This document shows positions 1-9,211 of a stretch of 64,000 nt of DNA, piece after piece. The DNA comes from Rhodoferax sp. U2-2l. Its GTDB lineage: Bacteria; Pseudomonadota; Gammaproteobacteria; Burkholderiales; Burkholderiaceae_C. A model generated the notes under the pieces. The model was not told the DNA's origin and ran no database searches. It saw only the letters and a program-made list of their open reading frames with translations. Within the stretch, counting starts at the first letter, position 1, and the number at the start of each line of letters is the position of its first letter. A program made the translations under genes and the position numbers. The DNA lies in the NCBI RefSeq assembly GCF_020594515.1, contig NZ_JAJCTH010000003.1, forward strand, positions 62,001-126,000, read 5' to 3'.

Positions 1-856
1 GGCGCAGCGAGTGTTTCAGGTCTTCGGCGCTGGCGCCTTCGCGCTGGGCCAGGTCGGCCTGCATGCGCAGCCCCGCCAGCGGCGTCTTGAGCTGGTGCGC
101 GGCATCGGCCAGAAAGCGTTTTTGGGTGGCAATCGAATCTTTCAGGCGCAGCAGCAGGTCGTTCACCGAGTCGACCAGGGGCGTGACCTCCAGCGGCACC
201 GCCTGTGCGTCGATGGCGCTCAAGTCGTCGGGTTTGCGGGCGCGAATGCGCTCTTCGAGCTGGCTCAAGGGTTTGATCGCCTGCACCAGCGCCAGCCACA
301 CCAGCAGCACCGCCAGCGGCAAGATGACAAACTGCGGCAACATCACGCCCTTGACAATTTCGGTAGCCAGCACCGAGCGTTTTTCCAGCGTCTCGGCCAC
401 CTGCACCAGCGCGGGTTTGGCATCCGCCGCCGGCAGACTGACCCAGATGTAGGCCACCTTGACGTCAAAGCCATTGATCACGTCGTCGCGGATGCGCACC
501 TCGTCGAGGATGATTTTTTCCTCAGCCAGCGGCGCGGGCAACTCGCGCTCGCCGCTGAGCAACTCGCCGCGTGAGCCCTTCACCTGGTAATACACGGTGT
601 CGGAGTCGTCGGCACGCAACAGCTCGCGCGCCGGTCGCGTCAACACAAACTCGGGCCGGTTGCCGCGCATCGTGATGAGCTGCGCCATCGCGCGGGCGTT
701 GTATTCCAGCGCCCGGTCAAACGGCTTGCCGGCAATGTTTTGGGCGACCAGCCAGGTCAGCACCAGACTCACCGGCCACAGCAGCAGCAGCGGCGTGAGC
801 ATCCAGTCCAGGATTTCGCCAAACAGCGAGCGCTGCTCGCGCTGAAAAACGTTCAC
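1..856 (-). CDS. Sensor histidine kinase, TctE/QseC type (partial, C-terminus outside window)
   Basis: Membrane sensor kinase, partner of the response regulator immediately upstream on the same strand. The readable part has a first membrane segment at about residues 12-36, a periplasmic loop to about 160, a second membrane segment at about 163-190, a HAMP-like linker, and the phosphoacceptor H-box FLADAAHQLKTPLAG with His254. The ATP-binding domain lies beyond base 1. The start is a GTG at 854-856, the only start between the regulator's stop and the first membrane segment, and it is in the same frame as that stop; no strong Shine-Dalgarno is visible. The architecture resembles kinases with the 2CSK_N sensor region (TctE for tricarboxylates, QseC). 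The ligand cannot be read from sequence. Confidence 0.85.
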   Translation of the reverse strand, partial: MNVFQREQRSLFGEILDWMLTPLLLLWPVSLVLTWLVAQNIAGKPFDRALEYNARAMAQLITMRGNRPEFVLTRPARELLRADDSDTVYYQVKGSRGELLSGERELPAPLAEEKIILDEVRIRDDVINGFDVKVAYIWVSLPAADAKPALVQVAETLEKRSVLATEIVKGVMLPQFVILPLAVLLVWLALVQAIKPLSQLEERIRARKPDDLSAIDAQAVPLEVTPLVDSVNDLLLRLKDSIATQKRFLADAAHQLKTPLAGLRMQADLAQREGASAEDLKHSLR

Positions 857-877
857 GGTGTGGCGAAAAGGTGTGGG

Positions 878-1552
878 CTAGCCTGGGATTTTTTCGAGGC
901 AGTAGCCCAGCCCACGCACGGTGGCGATGCGGATCGGGCCTTTTTCAATTTTCTTGCGCAGGCGGTGGATGTACACCTCGATGGCGTTGTTGCTCACCTC
1001 TTCACCCCATTCACACAGGCGCTCCACCAGTTGGTCCTTGCTGACCAGGCGGCCCGCACGCTGCAACAACACTTCCAGCAAGCCCAGTTCACGTGCCGAC
1101 AGCTCCACCATCACGCCGTCAATGGTGGCCACGCGACCGCCCTGGTCGTAGATCAGCGGGCCGTGTTTGATGGTGCTGCTGGCCGCGCCCATGCCACGGC
1201 GGCTCAAGGCGCGCACGCGCGCTTCGAGTTCCTGCAGGCTGAACGGCTTGGCCATGTAATCGTCGGCGCCGTAGTCCAGCCCCTTGACGCGTTCTTCGAC
1301 GCTGTCGGCGGCGGTCAGGATCAGCACCGGTAGCGCCGAGCCCCTGGCGCGCAGTTTTTTCAGCACTTCGAGGCCATGCATCTTGGGCAGGCCCAGGTCG
1401 AGGATCAGCAAGTCGAATTCGGTATTGGTCATCAGCGCTGCGTCGGCCTCGGAGCCGCTGGCCACATGGTCAACTGCCGCACCCGAACTGCGCAGGGTGC
1501 GCAGCAAACCATCGGCCAGAACCTGGTCATCCTCGGCAATCAAAATTCGCAT
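878..1552 (-). CDS. OmpR-family response regulator, TctD/QseB type
   Basis: 224-aa two-domain DNA-binding response regulator. The receiver domain (1-115) has the acidic pair Asp8/Asp9, phosphoacceptor Asp52 in ILDLGLP, Thr80 and Lys102 in AKPF. The C-terminal winged helix (about 125-220) carries the conserved ELGLLEVLLQRAGRLVSKDQL and the wing ending in VRGLGYCLE. It precedes the histidine kinase in a two-gene operon with a 21-nt gap. The regulator-then-kinase order fits TctDE or QseBC. No tricarboxylate transport genes are seen next to it in this window. Confidence 0.92.
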   Translation of the reverse strand: MRILIAEDDQVLADGLLRTLRSSGAAVDHVASGSEADAALMTNTEFDLLILDLGLPKMHGLEVLKKLRARGSALPVLILTAADSVEERVKGLDYGADDYMAKPFSLQELEARVRALSRRGMGAASSTIKHGPLIYDQGGRVATIDGVMVELSARELGLLEVLLQRAGRLVSKDQLVERLCEWGEEVSNNAIEVYIHRLRKKIEKGPIRIATVRGLGYCLEKIPG

Positions 1553-1620
1553 GGCGGTTTCCTCGTGATGGCCGCTGGGGCCGTTGGGTTACGGGATATT
1601 CGGTGCTTGCCGCAGTGATT

Positions 1621-2094
1621 TTAGGCCGCGTAAGCTTCCAGTCCGAGAGCGATCACGGTGGCCACTTCGGGACCCACGGCGGCGCGCAACTCGGCTTCGG
1701 TTTGTCTCACCGCTTCTTCAAAGGCCCGCAGCCAGGCCAGACCGATGGCGGTGAACACCACACGACGGGCGCGGGCGTCCTGCGGGTCGTCCTGGCGCTG
1801 CACCAGGCCCCAGGCTTCACACTGGTCCACCAGCTTGCCCATCGCCTGTTTGCTGACACCGGCGCGCTGGGCCAGTTCGGTCAGGCGCGAGCCGTCGAGT
1901 GCCAGATGCCGGGTGATGTGGATGTGGGAGGCCGTCAGGCTGCCGCGCGCCGCCAGGTTGGATAGCGCCAGCGGTACCCGGTCATTGCGGGCCATGAGTT
2001 GCAACACCCGCGCATCAAAACGCCGCAGGGCCAGCGCCAACCAGTGGCCCAAATGCGCCTGGCGCCAACCGCTGTCAGGAGGTGCGTCAACCAT
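1621..2094 (-). CDS. MarR-family transcriptional regulator
   Basis: 157-aa winged-helix regulator. The helix-turn-helix is in the middle (LTELAQRAGVSKQAMGKLVD, about residues 75-95), followed by the wing with the family signature DPQDARARRVVFTAIG. It is divergent from recA, and the 149-bp gap between the two starts holds both promoters. Its ligand and target are unknown. Because MarR proteins often bind their own divergent promoter, an effect on the recA side is possible but only an inference. Confidence 0.85.
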   Translation of the reverse strand: MVDAPPDSGWRQAHLGHWLALALRRFDARVLQLMARNDRVPLALSNLAARGSLTASHIHITRHLALDGSRLTELAQRAGVSKQAMGKLVDQCEAWGLVQRQDDPQDARARRVVFTAIGLAWLRAFEEAVRQTEAELRAAVGPEVATVIALGLEAYAA

Positions 2095-2114
2095 GGGGTA
2101 AATGGTAAATCAAA

Positions 2115-2144
2115 TTGACTAAAAATAGCGATTTATGATTTAAA
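2115..2144 (+). promoter_or_regulatory. Candidate recA sigma70 promoter
   Basis: TTGACT at 2115-2120 and TTTAAA at 2139-2144 (18-bp spacing) lie upstream of the LexA-like box and recA. The -10 is imperfect and a TATGAT at 2134-2139 overlaps it with short spacing, so the exact promoter is uncertain. Confidence 0.35.
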
Positions 2145-2158
2145 GACTGGTTATAAAC

Positions 2159-2178
2159 TACTGTTCAAGCATCCAGCT
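2159..2178 (+). promoter_or_regulatory. LexA (SOS) box upstream of recA
   Basis: CTGT at 2161-2164, eight bases, then CCAG at 2173-2176, with TA just before. This matches the CTGT-N8-ACAG LexA consensus except for one base. It lies 67 bp upstream of the recA start codon, the position expected for LexA repression of recA. Confidence 0.7.
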
Positions 2179-2243
2179 TGTTGTTATGGACAGAGGATGC
2201 TCATGCTTTCAAACCCCGCACTTTTAACCCTCAGGAGCCCGCC

Positions 2244-3326
2244 ATGGACGCACCCGTCAAAGCCCCCACCCCCGTGAACGCCGAAAAAGCCAAGGCCCTG
2301 CAAGTGGCGCTGGCCCAGATCGAGAAGCAGTTTGGCAAGGGCACCATCATGCGCCTGGGTGAAGGCGAGGTGATCGAAGACATCCAGGTGGTGTCCACCG
2401 GCTCACTCGGGCTGGACATTGCACTCGGTGTCGGTGGCCTGCCGCGTGGCCGGGTGGTGGAAATTTATGGCCCGGAATCATCCGGCAAAACCACGCTCAC
2501 TTTGCAGGTGATTGCCGAGATGCAAAAAACCGGCGGCCAGTGTGCGTTTGTGGATGCTGAACACGCGCTGGACATCCAGTACGCGCAAAACCTCGGCGTC
2601 AACCTGCAAGACCTGCTGATCAGCCAGCCCGACACCGGTGAACAAGCGCTGGAGATTGTCGACAGCCTGGTGCGCTCCGGCGCGGTCGATCTGATCGTGG
2701 TCGACTCGGTGGCAGCCTTGACCCCCAAGGCCGAGTTGGAAGGTGAAATGGGCGACAGCCTGCCCGGCCTGCAAGCGCGCCTGATGAGCCAAGCGCTGCG
2801 CAAACTCACCGCCCACATCAAGAAGACCAACTGCATGGTCATCTTCATCAACCAGATTCGTATGAAGATTGGTGTGATGTTTGGCAGCCCTGAGACCACC
2901 ACCGGCGGCAATGCGCTGAAGTTCTACGCCTCGGTGCGCCTCGATATCCGCCGCACCGGCACCATCAAGAAGGGCGAGGAGTCGATTGGCAACGAAACCA
3001 AGGTCAAAGTGGTCAAAAACAAGGTCTCGCCACCGTTCAAGACCGCCGAGTTCGACATCATGTTTGGCCAGGGCATCAGCCGCGAGGGCGAGATCATCGA
3101 CATGGGCGTCACCGCCAACATCCTCGACAAGTCCGGCGCCTGGTACGCCTACAACGGTGAAAAAATCGGCCAGGGCCGCGACAACGCACGCGAGTTTCTC
3201 AAGGAAAACACCGACCTCGCCCGCGAGATCGAAAACAAGGTGCGTGCCTCTCTGGGCATCCCGCTGCTGGCGGGTTCCGAACCGGCCGATGTTGCGGCCA
3301 AGGTTGTCAGCAAAAAGGGCGCCTAG
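2244..3326 (+). CDS. recA: RecA recombinase
   Basis: 360-aa DNA strand-exchange ATPase and LexA co-protease for homologous recombination and the SOS response. Walker A GPESSGKT is at residues 76-83. The characteristic RecA blocks follow, including [20 protein letters not shown] (Walker B), the L1 region around [20 protein letters not shown], the L2 region [16 protein letters not shown] and the C-terminal lobe. The start is the ATG at 2244, chosen because CAGGAG lies 7 nt upstream and the family's N-terminus begins here; an in-frame TTG 66 nt earlier is not supported. recX follows 49 nt downstream with no terminator between, the usual co-transcription. Confidence 0.99.
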   Translation: MDAPVKAPTPVNAEKAKALQVALAQIEKQFGKGTIMRLGEGEVIEDIQVVSTGSLGLDIALGVGGLPRGRVVEIYGPESSGKTTLTLQVIAEMQKTGGQCAFVDAEHALDIQYAQNLGVNLQDLLISQPDTGEQALEIVDSLVRSGAVDLIVVDSVAALTPKAELEGEMGDSLPGLQARLMSQALRKLTAHIKKTNCMVIFINQIRMKIGVMFGSPETTTGGNALKFYASVRLDIRRTGTIKKGEESIGNETKVKVVKNKVSPPFKTAEFDIMFGQGISREGEIIDMGVTANILDKSGAWYAYNGEKIGQGRDNAREFLKENTDLAREIENKVRASLGIPLLAGSEPADVAAKVVSKKGA

Positions 3327-3375
3327 CCCTTATTCAATATAGGTGGGTAGCTCATTTTTCATAGTGATCCTCTGA

Positions 3376-3825
3376 ATGGGCTTTGCCACACCTTCACTCA
3401 AAGGGCGCGCCCTGCGCCTGCTCAGTGGCCGTGAACACTCGCGGCTGGAGCTGGAGCGCAAGTTGGCGCCGTTTGAGGAAGAGCCCGGCAGTCTGGCCGC
3501 CGCGCTCGATGACTTGCAGGCCAAGGGTTTCATCAGCGAACAGCGGGTGCTGGAGTCGGTGGTGAACCGCCGCGCCAGCAAACTGGGCGCATCTCGCATC
3601 AAGCAGGAGCTGCAAGCCAAGGGGCTGGACCCGCAGGCGGTGGCGGACACCGTCCAGGTTTTGCGCGCCACCGAATTGGAACGTGCGCGGGAGGTGTGGC
3701 AAAAAAAGTTTGGTCAGGCCCCGCAAGACGCCGACCAGCGGGCCAAACAAATGCGTTTTCTGGCGAGTCGTGGTTTTGGTGGTGACACCATCCGCCGGGT
3801 GGTTGCCGGTGCGGACGACGAGTAA
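3376..3825 (+). CDS. recX: RecX regulatory protein
   Basis: 149-aa inhibitor or modulator of RecA filament extension. It is made of three-helix repeats: the N-terminal repeat has LKGRALRLLSGREHSRLELE, the middle repeat has GFISEQRVLESVVNRRASK and GASRIKQELQAKGL, and the third ends QMRFLASRGFGGDTIRRVV. Length and position directly after recA are typical. It probably shares the recA transcript and so the SOS control. Confidence 0.95.
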   Translation: MGFATPSLKGRALRLLSGREHSRLELERKLAPFEEEPGSLAAALDDLQAKGFISEQRVLESVVNRRASKLGASRIKQELQAKGLDPQAVADTVQVLRATELERAREVWQKKFGQAPQDADQRAKQMRFLASRGFGGDTIRRVVAGADDE

Positions 3826-3843
3826 CAGACCGCTGGCCGGGCG

Positions 3844-4110
3844 TCAGGTGCCGCGCCGTCGCCCACCGTTCCAGTAGGCAAATTCGCTCTCATGGCAATC
3901 GATGTCGAGCTCGTTGACCCGGGCCAGCATCTGCGCCTGGGCGTCAGCCACCCCTTGGTTGTAAGCGCTCGGCGCCAGCTCCTTCAAAAAGAAGTCGAGC
4001 AGTTCGGCGGCCTGCATGTTGCCAATACGCATGTCCATGTGGGTGGTGAACCAGCGCTCAATGGAGGTCACCGCCGTGGCGCGGGTTTCCTTGGACAGCT
4101 CAACCGCCAT
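3844..4110 (-). CDS. DUF2164 domain protein
   Basis: 88-aa small cytoplasmic protein that fits the DUF2164 family. It is short and largely helical, with the conserved stretch IGNMQAAELLDFFLKELAPS and the following YNQGVADAQ. It ends in a basic tail. It lies 4 bp downstream of argC on the same strand and is probably co-transcribed with it; it is convergent with recX (18-bp gap). The function of the family is not established. Confidence 0.8.
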   Translation of the reverse strand: MAVELSKETRATAVTSIERWFTTHMDMRIGNMQAAELLDFFLKELAPSAYNQGVADAQAQMLARVNELDIDCHESEFAYWNGGRRRGT

Positions 4111-4114
4111 GGGC

Positions 4115-5050
4115 TCAGAGCCCCAGCATCAGCTTGAGGTTTTGCACCGCCGCGCCGCTGGCGCCTTTGCCAAGGTTGTCCAGCCGCGCCACCAGCAGCG
4201 CGTGGCGGAAGTTATCGTTGCCATCCTGGTTGCCAAACACCCGCAGCTCCATGGCGTCACTGCCGTCGAGTGTGACCGCGTCGAGTTTGCTGTCCGAGCC
4301 GGTGGGCACCACGCTGACCCATTCGCTGCCTGCGTAATGTTTGGCCAGTGCCTGGTGCAAGTCGGCCACACTGGGCTGGCCGGGCAACAGATCCAGATGT
4401 AACGGAATCTGCACCAGCATGCCCTGTTTGAAGTTGCCGACCGAGGGCACAAACAACGGGCGGCGCGTCAGGCCGGTATTGGCCAGGATTTCCGGGATGT
4501 GTTTGTGTTTGAGACCCAGCGCGTACAACTCATAAGCCGGGGCTTTGCCCTGTTCGTAGGCCTCGATCATGGGGCGTCCGCCGCCTGAGTAACCACTCAC
4601 TGCAGGCAGGCATAGCGGGAAATCCGCCGGGATCAGCCCGGCATCAATGAGCGGTCGGATCAGGGCGATGGCGCCGGTGGCGTAACAACCCGGGTTGGCC
4701 ACACGCCGGGCTTGGCGGATGGCCTCGCGCTGGCCGGGGCACAGTTCTGCAAAGCCATACACCCAACCCGGCGCCGTGCGGTGGGCGGTGGAGGCGTCAA
4801 TGATCTTGGGGCCGGGTTGCCCTGAAGCCTGTTCCATCTCGGCAACCATGGTGACGGATTCAATCGCTGCCTCGTCATGCAGGCACAGCACCACCAGGTC
4901 CACTTGCGCCATCAGCGCACGCTTGGCGCTGGCGTCCTTGCGCAGTTCGGGCGCGATGCTGAGCAGCTCGATGCCGGGCAGGTTTTGCAGGCGTTCGCGG
5001 ATCTGTAAACCGGTGGTGCCGGCTTCGCCGTCGATGAAGATTTTTTGCAT
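4115..5050 (-). CDS. argC: N-acetyl-gamma-glutamyl-phosphate reductase (short type)
   Basis: 311-aa NADPH-dependent enzyme of arginine synthesis. It reduces N-acetylglutamyl phosphate to the semialdehyde. The N-terminal nucleotide-binding stretch is [18 protein letters not shown]; the catalytic cysteine is Cys122 in [11 protein letters not shown]; the substrate region includes [12 protein letters not shown]. The length of about 310 aa and the DGEAGTTG start mark the shorter second ArgC type rather than the 340-aa type. It is divergent from sucC with 160 bp between starts. Confidence 0.95.
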   Translation of the reverse strand: MQKIFIDGEAGTTGLQIRERLQNLPGIELLSIAPELRKDASAKRALMAQVDLVVLCLHDEAAIESVTMVAEMEQASGQPGPKIIDASTAHRTAPGWVYGFAELCPGQREAIRQARRVANPGCYATGAIALIRPLIDAGLIPADFPLCLPAVSGYSGGGRPMIEAYEQGKAPAYELYALGLKHKHIPEILANTGLTRRPLFVPSVGNFKQGMLVQIPLHLDLLPGQPSVADLHQALAKHYAGSEWVSVVPTGSDSKLDAVTLDGSDAMELRVFGNQDGNDNFRHALLVARLDNLGKGASGAAVQNLKLMLGL

Positions 5051-5210
5051 GGTGAAGTGAAATCCCGAAAAAGCGCTGCCTTGTAAGACTGGCTAAAGAA
5101 TGAATCAATTCAACATGATACAGTCCGCGACGCATCGTCAAGCGCCGGTCAACCGTTGTGCAAAGCGGCTTTCAGACGCACTTTTATCACCCGTTCCTGA
5201 GAGAGACCTC

Positions 5211-6380
<1,170 letters not shown>

Positions 6381-6448
6381 AACCTTGCGGGACAGACCGC
6401 AGCTACGCAACGCGAGCCAGCTCTGTCCTCAACTGACTAGGAAACATC

Positions 6449-7342
6449 ATGTCCATTCTCATCAATAAAGACACCAAGGTCATCACCCAGGGCATCACCG
6501 GCAAGACCGGTCAGTTCCACACCGAAAAGTGCCAGGAATACGCCAACGGCAAACATTGTTTTGCCGCTGGGGTGAACCCGAAAAAGGCCGGCGAATCCAT
6601 CTTCGGCATCCCGATTTACGCCTCGGTCAAGGAAGCCGCGCAAGAGACTGGCTCTACCGTGTCGGTGATCTACGTGCCGCCCGCTGGCGCGGCCGCTGCC
6701 ATCTGGGAGGCTGTGGAAGCCGATCTGGACCTGGCCATCTGCATCACCGAAGGCATTCCGGTGCGCGACATGCTTGAAGTGCGCAACAAAATGCGCGCCA
6801 AGGAAGCCGCTGGCGGCAAGAAGACGCTGTTGCTCGGCCCGAATTGCCCGGGTTTGATCACGCCTGACGAGATCAAGATCGGCATCATGCCCGGCCACAT
6901 CCACCGCAAAGGTCGCATTGGTGTGGTCAGCCGCTCCGGCACGCTCACTTATGAAGCCGTGGCACAGCTGACCGAAATCGGCCTGGGCCAGTCCAGCGCG
7001 GTCGGTATTGGTGGCGACCCCATCAACGGCCTGAAGCACATCGACATCATGCAAGCCTTCAATGACGACCCGGACACCGACGCCGTCATCATGATCGGCG
7101 AAATCGGCGGCCCGGACGAAGCAGAAGCCGCCCGCTGGTGCAAGCTCAACATGAAAAAACCCATCGTCGGTTTCATCGCCGGTGTCACCGCACCTGCGGG
7201 CAAACGCATGGGCCATGCCGGTGCTTTGATCTCTGGCGGTGCCGATACTGCTGAAGCCAAGCTGGCGGTGATGGAAGAGTGTGGCTTCAAAGTCACGCGC
7301 AACCCGTCGGAAATGGCCAAGTTGCTCAAGGCGATGTTGTAA
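6449..7342 (+). CDS. sucD: Succinyl-CoA synthetase alpha subunit
   Basis: 297-aa alpha subunit, partner of SucC. The CoA-binding Rossmann domain comes first (KVITQGITGKTGQFHTE), then the conserved LLGPNCPGLI and GRIGVVSRSGTLTYEA. The active-site phosphohistidine is His256 in GKRMGHAGA. An AGGAAA sequence precedes the ATG. The operon ends 46 nt later at a rho-independent terminator. Confidence 0.98.
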   Translation: MSILINKDTKVITQGITGKTGQFHTEKCQEYANGKHCFAAGVNPKKAGESIFGIPIYASVKEAAQETGSTVSVIYVPPAGAAAAIWEAVEADLDLAICITEGIPVRDMLEVRNKMRAKEAAGGKKTLLLGPNCPGLITPDEIKIGIMPGHIHRKGRIGVVSRSGTLTYEAVAQLTEIGLGQSSAVGIGGDPINGLKHIDIMQAFNDDPDTDAVIMIGEIGGPDEAEAARWCKLNMKKPIVGFIAGVTAPAGKRMGHAGALISGGADTAEAKLAVMEECGFKVTRNPSEMAKLLKAML

Positions 7343-7388
7343 CTATCACCGCGTGTGAGGTGCCCAGGCCAAACCTGGGCAGGCTGTG

Positions 7389-7424
7389 GGCCGGACTGTC
7401 TTGAAGGACAATCCGGCCTTTTTT
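7389..7424 (+). terminator. Rho-independent terminator of sucCD
   Basis: A stem built from GGCCGGACTGTC and GGACAATCCGGCC, with one internal mismatch and a TTGAA-containing loop, is followed directly by six T. It sits 46 nt after the sucD stop. Confidence 0.9.
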
Positions 7425-7554
7425 GTGGGCTGACGTCAAGCACGGCGCGGCGACCGGGCGGATATTCCACTTATTATTCGTTCCAGTTGGCAGCCCATGG
7501 CATGACACGTCGCGGGCCGCTTCATGGTTGTATCCGTCGACAGGAGAACCTCTG

Positions 7555-7641
7555 GTGATATCGATCAACGCCTCGGTTGGAGAGGCCAAACAGGGCGGGT
7601 CAGGCGCTACTTTCGCTGCTGTATGCCAGCCCTCAGCATGA
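7555..7641 (+). CDS. Possible 28-aa leader ORF translationally coupled to the PP2C gene
   Basis: A GTG at 7555 follows AGGAG (7542-7546) by 8 nt and opens a 28-codon frame beginning ISINASVGEAKQGG and ending CQPSA. Its TGA (7639-7641) overlaps the ATG at 7638 of the phosphatase gene. The phosphatase has no good ribosome site of its own, so this short frame may load ribosomes for it. It could instead be the stub of a longer lost gene. No homologue is recognised. Confidence 0.45.
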   Translation: MISINASVGEAKQGGSGATFAAVCQPSA

Positions 7642-8429
7642 TGCACTTCAGCTTTCACGCGCTGACCGACTCCGGTCGGGTCAGAGGCAACAACGAAGAT
7701 GCCCTGGCTTTTGATGCCCATCATGGTGTGGCGGTGTTGGCCGATGGCATGGGCGGCTACAACGCGGGCGAAGTGGCCAGCAGCATGGCGGTGCTGTTTG
7801 TCAAGTCAGAGCTGGTGCGCTGGCTGGTCGTGAACGGCCCGCATCTGCATGCCGCACAGCTGGCGCGCGTGATCGAGATGTGTTTTGATCAAGCCAATCT
7901 GTCCATCCTGAACGCCGCCATGTCCAACCCGCAGTACGCCGGCATGGGCACAACCCTGGTGGCCGGCGTGTTTCGCGGGTCGCAGCTGATCATCGGGCAT
8001 GTGGGTGACTCACGTTGTTACCGCTTGCGTTCCGGGGTGTTGACGCAAATCACCAAAGACCACTCGATGCTGCAGGAACAGGTGGACGCGGGTGTGCTCA
8101 CGCCTGAACAGGCGGCCTTTGCGCCTGGCAAAAACCTGCTGACCCGGGCCCTGGGTGTCGAGGAGATGTTGCGCGTCGAGACGCACGAACACGTGGTCGA
8201 GCCGGGTGACCTGTACCTGATGTGCTCGGATGGCCTGACCGACATGCTCACCGACCAAGAGATGGCAGCCGTGCTGACGGCCAACACGTCGCTGGCCTTG
8301 ATGGCGACCGAACTGGTGGCCCAGGCCAACATGCACGGTGGCCGCGACAACATTTCGGTGCTGCTGGCCAGGGCCGACGCGGGTGCCAGCAAATCCGGCT
8401 TGATCTCGCGGCTGATTGGCAAGCCCTGA
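7638..8429 (+). CDS. PP2C-family serine/threonine protein phosphatase
   Basis: 263-aa metal-dependent phosphoprotein phosphatase (Stp1/PppA type). The metal-binding motifs are all present: GNNEDALA near the start, VLADGMGGYNAGEVAS, IGHVGDSRCYRL, CSDGLTDML and GGRDNISVLL. It has no membrane segment. ATG 7638 is preferred because it overlaps the leader stop as ATGATG; ATGs at 7623 and 7641 are alternatives. It heads an operon with an FHA protein and a secretion-type ATPase, the usual pairing of a phosphatase with a phosphothreonine reader. No serine/threonine kinase is encoded in the window. Confidence 0.92.
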   Translation: MMHFSFHALTDSGRVRGNNEDALAFDAHHGVAVLADGMGGYNAGEVASSMAVLFVKSELVRWLVVNGPHLHAAQLARVIEMCFDQANLSILNAAMSNPQYAGMGTTLVAGVFRGSQLIIGHVGDSRCYRLRSGVLTQITKDHSMLQEQVDAGVLTPEQAAFAPGKNLLTRALGVEEMLRVETHEHVVEPGDLYLMCSDGLTDMLTDQEMAAVLTANTSLALMATELVAQANMHGGRDNISVLLARADAGASKSGLISRLIGKP

Positions 8430-8488
8430 ACCCATGGCGGTGGCGAGTTGGCTTCAAACCCATATACTGCGTTGCACAGGAGGTAGTC

Positions 8489-9133
8489 ATGCCCAGAATA
8501 ACCGTGATGATGGACGGCATCGTCCACAACGAAGTCACGTTGACGAAAGAACGCACCACCATTGGCCGCCGACCCTACAACGATTTGGTGATTGAAAACC
8601 TGACGGTCAGTGGTGAACATGCGGTGCTGGTCATGGTGGGCAACCAGGTCACGGTGGAAGACCTGCACAGCACCAACGGCACCTACATCGACGGCAAGGC
8701 GGTGAAACAACAGGTGCTGCGCCATGGCGATGTCATGGACATGGGCAAATTCAAGGTCAAGTTTGAAGCTATGGCCGAGGACGAGTTTGACAAAACCATG
8801 CTTTACAAGCCGCGCGTGGCGGCACCGGCGCCCGCCTCTGCCATTCCCAATGTCCCGCTGACTCTGCCCGAACTGCGTGGGTCCATCAAGGTTTTGACCG
8901 GCGCCGCCGCGGGTCGGGAGATGGCCTTGACCAAGGTGGTGACCACGGTGGGCAAACCGGGTGTCTCGGTGGCGGCGATCACCCAGCGGCGCCACAATTT
9001 TTTTGTCCACCATGTCGAAGGCAGCGACCGTTTGACCCTGAACGGCGAGGTGGTGGGTGAAGAACCCGTGGTGCTCAAGCACGGTGACCGGATCATGCTG
9101 GCGGGCACCGAAATGCAGTTCCTGCAAGGTTGA
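8489..9133 (+). CDS. FHA-domain protein
   Basis: 214-aa protein with one canonical forkhead-associated domain (about residues 20-90), a phosphothreonine-binding module. TTIGRRPYNDLVIENLTVSG, then EHA, gives the GR and S-x-x-H elements; EDLHSTNGTYIDG gives the NG element. A DKTMLYKP segment just after it resembles the threonine phospho-sites often found in such proteins. The second half (about 125-214) looks like a degenerate second FHA fold (ALTKVVTTVGKPGVSVAAI ... LNGEVVGEEPVVLKHGDRI). AGGAGG at 8478-8483 precedes the ATG. It probably links the phosphatase to the ATPase encoded downstream. Confidence 0.92.
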   Translation: MPRITVMMDGIVHNEVTLTKERTTIGRRPYNDLVIENLTVSGEHAVLVMVGNQVTVEDLHSTNGTYIDGKAVKQQVLRHGDVMDMGKFKVKFEAMAEDEFDKTMLYKPRVAAPAPASAIPNVPLTLPELRGSIKVLTGAAAGREMALTKVVTTVGKPGVSVAAITQRRHNFFVHHVEGSDRLTLNGEVVGEEPVVLKHGDRIMLAGTEMQFLQG

Positions 9134-9211
9134 CGGATGCGGATGACTGCCCAGGCGCGTCTTGATGCGCTTCGTCACGGACCCCGTCCCGCCCTGTGAG
9201 TTGGCCTGCCC

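Noticed and set aside
2178-2243. N-terminal extension of RecA from TTG 2178
   Set aside because: It would begin at the LexA box, lacks a ribosome site and is not part of the RecA family.
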